A stretch of 64,000 nucleotides of DNA, from positions 930,001 to 994,000 of the forward strand of contig NZ_JBHEBG010000001.1 in assembly GCF_046557915.1 (NCBI RefSeq), written 5' to 3'. Each line of letters opens with the position of its first letter. The first letter of the stretch is position 1. Below are positions 61,404 to 64,000 of the stretch, in pieces. Position numbers and translations under genes: made by a program. The DNA comes from JBHEBG01 sp046557915. Its GTDB lineage: Bacteria > Bacteroidota > Bacteroidia > Flavobacteriales > Flavobacteriaceae. Under the pieces are notes generated by a model that saw only the letters and a list, made by a program, of their open reading frames with translations, ran no database searches and was not told where the DNA came from.

Positions 61404-61421
61404 GTCATAATAAATTATGAC
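61404..61421. promoter_or_regulatory. operator-like palindrome 1
   Basis: GTCATAAT-AA-ATTATGAC, perfect 8-bp arms. Centre 44 bp from the centre of the second site, near four helical turns. Confidence 0.75.
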
Positions 61422-61447
61422 TTATTGAAATAAATCAATATATTCGT

Positions 61448-61465
61448 GTCATAATTCTTTGTGAC
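61448..61465. promoter_or_regulatory. operator-like palindrome 2
   Basis: GTCATAATTCTTTGTGAC shares the GTCATAAT half with site 1, with the other half degenerate (6 of 8). It ends 1 bp before the ATG at 61467, so binding would block transcription or translation of that gene. Confidence 0.65.
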
Positions 61466-61466
61466 A

Positions 61467-61676
61467 ATGGAAGATGGTTTCGAAACTCCGAAAGATGCGT
61501 ATTTTTCTGAATTAATCAAAAACAGTTACGGCTCTTCGGAAGAATTGGCCAGGCATTTAGATTTGGGAATAGAAATGCTGTTTTATATAGAGGAAGATAC
61601 TTTTCATCGTAAAGACCTTCAGGATGTAGTTGCTGCCCTAAGGGGCATTGTCCTTGCCTTAAGGAAGGGGAAATAG
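61467..61676 (+). CDS. small acidic/helical protein, unknown
   Basis: 69 residues from the ATG at 61467 (a GTG at 61461 lies in the palindrome). Helical and rich in Glu and Leu: S-S-E-E-L-A-R-H-L-D-L-G-I-E-M-L-F-Y-I-E-E-D. Could be an HTH relative or a partner protein of the divergent XRE regulator. Not recognised. Confidence 0.65.
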   Translation: MEDGFETPKDAYFSELIKNSYGSSEELARHLDLGIEMLFYIEEDTFHRKDLQDVVAALRGIVLALRKGK

Positions 61677-61717
61677 AGTAGAAGCAGTTTTTTTCCTGAT
61701 TGCTATAGGACCATCCC

Positions 61718-61740
61718 CAATTACTTATAGCTTTTGTTGC
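61718..61740 (-). repeat. degenerate half of the cassette inverted repeat
   Basis: CAATTACTTATAGC plus TTGTTG matches the right arm of the repeat at 62176-62306 (C-A-A-T-T-A-C-T-T-A-T-A-G-C identical over 14 bp). No left arm is found, so this looks like a truncated copy at the edge of the array. Confidence 0.65.
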
Positions 61741-61750
61741 CAGTAGTTTA

Positions 61751-62160
61751 TTATTTCTTACTCATAGCTTTTTCAATTTCAGTCATAGCTTTTTTCATTT
61801 TGTTTCTAACATACAGCAATTGAAAGGGTGTTACGTTTTCGGAAAAACCATTTTTCCAATAAAAACTTACGTCTTGATTTTCCTTATGTACTAGAACTTC
61901 TATAGGGATGCCTTTTTCCATATCCATGAAAGAGAAATTCTCCGAATCTCGTAATATCAATGAATCATTTATAAAATATTCATATTTGATTTCTTTCATA
62001 AAAGGAGAATCCAATATTGTACTTGTCATTTTTGCGGAAATAATAACTCCTTGGACTTTATAAAATTCGTTCTCATTATATTCTGAAAATTGTTTTTCTC
62101 CGCATGATGAAAGTAAGTTTAAAAATAAAACAGCTATAAAATCAATAATTTTCTAAACAT
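61751..62160 (-). pseudogene. cassette lipoprotein gene with 1-nt frameshift
   Basis: The minus-strand open frame from 62029 to 61751 (92 residues, starting M-T-S-T) is not the full gene. Its frame continues upstream without a stop as I-I-D-F-I-A-V-L-F-L-N-L-L-S-S-C-G-E-K-Q, a lipoprotein signal with lipobox. The ATG at 62158-62160 (M-F-R-K) lies one base out of frame. Adding one A to the A4 run at 62149-62152 (coding strand) joins them as M-F-R-K-I-I-D-F-I-A. So either a slipped homopolymer (inactivation, phase variation or sequencing error) or an unusual start codon. Mature protein of about 115 residues, unknown family. Confidence 0.7.
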
Positions 62161-62175
62161 TTTTAAATCAATTAC

Positions 62176-62306
62176 TTACAACGGTCTCGGCTATGAGTAG
62201 TTGCGTGGGTTAGCACTCAACTTTGCAAGTACACACCAAACTGAAAATCCGCGAGGATTTTCAGAAGTAGGCGATAACAAGCAATTACTTATAGCCATTG
62301 TTGTAA
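62176..62306 (-). repeat. cassette inverted repeat A
   Basis: 131-bp imperfect inverted repeat. In gene orientation (minus) it starts TTACAACAATGGCTATAAG and ends near GGCTATGAG...GACCGTTGTAA; arms of about 29 bp pair around bulges. Inside lies a 24-bp hairpin (CTGAAAATCC-gcga-GGATTTTCAG, 62241-62264). It begins 9 bp after the stop of the Sel1 gene and ends 15 bp before the next gene's ATG. Layout resembles attC-type recombination sites of integron cassettes, though the 7-bp core is not the canonical one. Confidence 0.75.
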
Positions 62307-62315
62307 AACGTTTTT

Positions 62316-63095
62316 TTATAATTCAGCTTTGTATAGGTTTTCCATATTTTTTAATGGTCTTCCTAATAGTTTTTCTGCTTCTTTTTGTCCGTTTGCTTTT
62401 TGGTCAGAAATCAGTTTAGTTTCTAATTCTTGTATTTCTTTTACAATCTGTTGTTGTTGAATGTAAGAGAAGTCCTTTTTAAATTCATTGAATATTAAGA
62501 ACCATTGATAGCTTTTAAAAATGTCTTTATCTAATTCTCCACCATCTCTATACATTTGAGCAAGCTGTAATCTAACTGACGTTATGTAACCGCTTTTTGT
62601 CAAATTCTCTGGGTTTTCAAGTTTTCCAAGTCGAGTTGCCCATTCCAACATTTTGTCCATATTCTTTTCAACTCCCATTCCTGAATAATAGCAGTTGATA
62701 ACATTCCACATACAAGTTCCGTCTCCATTTTCGGCACATTTTAGTCCAAATTCAAATGCTTTTTTATAGTCTTGTTCAACTCCGTCTCCATTTCCGTAAG
62801 CCATCATCATTTGATAAAGTCCATCGTTAAATCCTTGCTCAGCAGATTTAGCAAACCACTCAATTCCCTTTTCCGTATTTTGCTCAACACCAGCTCCTGC
62901 GCGATAACAATAACCTAAATTATATTGTGCTTCAGCATTTCCTAATTCAGCCGACTTTTTTAGAATCGGGATTGCTTCTTCAAATTTCTGCTGTTCAATT
63001 AATTTTTTTGATTGTTCATTTAATTCGTCAGCAGTTTGTGCGAAAATATTAATGCTGATAAAAGTCAGAATCAGAAATGTTATTTGTTTAGTCAT
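62316..63095 (-). CDS. secreted Sel1-like repeat protein (cassette gene)
   Basis: 259 residues from the ATG at 63095. Signal peptide (...SINIFAQ). Sel1/TPR-like repeats: A-E-L-G-N-A-E-A-Q-Y-N-L-G-Y-C-Y-R-A-G-A-G-V-E-Q-N-T-E-K-G-I-E-W-F, then G-N-G-D-G-V-E-Q-D-Y-K-K-A and S-G-M-G-V-E-K-N-M-D-K. Probably a scaffold or binding protein in the periplasm. Flanked on both sides by the long inverted repeats, as one cassette. Confidence 0.85.
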   Translation of the reverse strand: MTKQITFLILTFISINIFAQTADELNEQSKKLIEQQKFEEAIPILKKSAELGNAEAQYNLGYCYRAGAGVEQNTEKGIEWFAKSAEQGFNDGLYQMMMAYGNGDGVEQDYKKAFEFGLKCAENGDGTCMWNVINCYYSGMGVEKNMDKMLEWATRLGKLENPENLTKSGYITSVRLQLAQMYRDGGELDKDIFKSYQWFLIFNEFKKDFSYIQQQQIVKEIQELETKLISDQKANGQKEAEKLLGRPLKNMENLYKAEL

Positions 63096-63113
63096 TTGGT
63101 TCTTCAAAATGTT

Positions 63114-63307
63114 TTACAACGGTCCTGTGTATGAAACGTAGCGTGAAAAAGGCACTAACTTTTCGGATTAACACAGAGCTGAATTTTTATATTTTGTTTT
63201 TAATTTCTCATTATCAAAAGCCAAATTAAAAATTTGGCGGTCTTTGCTGTAAGCGCTAACCTTTTGATTTAGCACTTATTAGCGATGTTTTATACACGTT
63301 GTTGTAG
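63114..63307 (-). repeat. cassette inverted repeat B
   Basis: 194-bp imperfect inverted repeat of the same family as 62176: in gene orientation it begins CTACAACAACGTGTATAAAA and ends ...TCATACACAGGACCGTTGTAA. Inner hairpins include GCCAAATT-aaa-AATTTGGC. It ends 18 bp before the Sel1 gene ATG and starts 32 bp after the stop of the next gene upstream. Confidence 0.7.
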
Positions 63308-63339
63308 CACGTTTTTGAGTATTATGTAATTCTGGTAAA

Positions 63340-64000
63340 CTAATCATAATTCACCTTATATGGCTTTTTGTATTGGAATGTATTTTCAAAATGTGTTTCG
63401 GATGTAGAGCCATCATCTTCAAGTAAAAGATATTCGCCATTATTATATTCAAAAATCTTAAAGAAATGACCGATTACCGTTTTTTTAGTAGGATTAAATC
63501 TTATTGTTGAATATTGGATAATAGTATTATGTCTCGTATGAGTTTGTATCATTAGATGTACAAATTGTGTGTAAATGTCAAACTTATATCCTGATTCATT
63601 AGTCAATAATTTAGGAACAATGTCTAATTGAAGGGCAAAAATCACTGCAGATTTCCAACAACTATTCATAATACTCTCATTACCATTAACAATGCTTTTA
63701 GGACATTTATCTAGAACATCTTGACTAAAGATTGCAGTTTCGACATTGTATATTGGGTAATTGGACTTACTAGTAATTATTAATTGAAATTTACCTCCTT
63801 GAACAGGTGCTACATCATATTTTATATATCCATCACCTGAATTTTGCTTTTTGATTTCTTGCTGTAAATCATCTAATTGTTTTTCAGCGTTTTTGGCTTT
63901 ATTTGGTTCACCTAGTTTTAGGTGAAAAAAATAATGATACAATAGTGCTATTAGAATTAAAGCAATTCCAATTATTGGTTCATACTTATTTGGCAAAAAG
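63340..64000 (-). CDS. membrane-anchored protein, unknown, 5' partial (cassette gene)
   Basis: At least 218 residues; the frame is open to the window edge, so the start may lie beyond. One N-terminal helix (G-I-A-L-I-L-I-A-L-L-Y-H-Y-F-F-H-L), a short coiled coil (A-E-K-Q-L-D-D-L-Q-Q-E-I-K-K-Q), then a beta-rich soluble domain. No recognised family. In the cassette array, same strand as the other cassette genes. Confidence 0.7.
   Translation of the reverse strand, partial: FLPNKYEPIIGIALILIALLYHYFFHLKLGEPNKAKNAEKQLDDLQQEIKKQNSGDGYIKYDVAPVQGGKFQLIITSKSNYPIYNVETAIFSQDVLDKCPKSIVNGNESIMNSCWKSAVIFALQLDIVPKLLTNESGYKFDIYTQFVHLMIQTHTRHNTIIQYSTIRFNPTKKTVIGHFFKIFEYNNGEYLLLEDDGSTSETHFENTFQYKKPYKVNYD

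Noticed and set aside
62176..62306. Naming the cassette repeat a bona fide attC site
   Set aside because: The 7-bp core does not match RYYYAAC/GTTRRRY and no integrase is in the window. Described as attC-like only.

Overview
The window looks like chromosome of a marine-type member of the Flavobacteriaceae (Bacteroidota). The evidence is: (1) many start sites lie just downstream of the Bacteroidota -7 element TAnnTTTG rather than a Shine-Dalgarno box; (2) protein families typical of that group (DUF5777, DUF3078, DUF5916, DUF4097, DUF6265, Asp-box 'glycosyl hydrolase', SDR-type threonine dehydrogenase, FeoB-associated Cys-rich protein); (3) carotenoid and MEP-pathway genes and an AT-rich composition. 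No prophage, CRISPR array, rRNA operon or conventional transposase was seen.

Layout. 1-9.1 kb is housekeeping: envelope proteins, dxs, tadA, a cold-shock protein, a ClC protein without the gating glutamate, and aspS. 9.1-15.9 kb is a TetR-controlled RND tripartite efflux operon. 16-18.2 kb holds a polyprenyl diphosphate synthase convergent with lycopene cyclase crtY. 18.4-20 kb is a DtxR/MntR-type regulator overlapping a ZIP metal transporter. 20-25 kb holds a prolyl-oligopeptidase-like enzyme, small envelope proteins, and a TetR/SDR pair sharing a palindromic operator. 25-28 kb is an ECF sigma / anti-sigma / DUF4097 operon. 28-31.4 kb holds feoAB with a 49-residue Cys-rich partner missed by ordinary gene calling, then SCO. 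31.6-32.9 kb is the site-2 protease rseP.

32.9-33.9 kb is the most unusual locus. Two near-identical 358-bp tandem units lie between a tRNA-type promoter and an intact tRNA-Asn. Each unit starts with the first 14 nt of tRNA-Asn, then a perfect 18-bp palindrome replacing part of the D-loop, then more D-arm sequence, then a GIY-YIG nuclease reading frame. A 21-bp direct repeat spanning the tRNA 5' end marks every junction. This resembles a small homing or mobile element that uses a tRNA gene as target and promoter. tRNA-Arg(CCT) follows.

34-51 kb holds moaE-moaC, threonine dehydrogenase, peptidases (M28, S1), a 10-Asp-box protein, and three small regulator or START-domain units (ArsR/SRPBCC, HxlR divergent from SRPBCC, GyrI-like) with visible operators. 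51.3-61 kb is a co-directional envelope cluster: a CxxC/His mini-protein, a TonB receptor, an acidic lipoprotein, a second CxxC mini-protein, an ABC ATPase with two DUF3526 permeases, and a DUF5916 barrel protein. I infer metal or metallophore traffic.

From about 61.7 kb to the end the sequence becomes a cassette array. One-gene units all face the minus strand, each followed by a long imperfect inverted repeat (ACAACAA ... CCGTTGTAA). A degenerate half repeat marks the array edge. One cassette gene carries an apparent 1-nt homopolymer frameshift.
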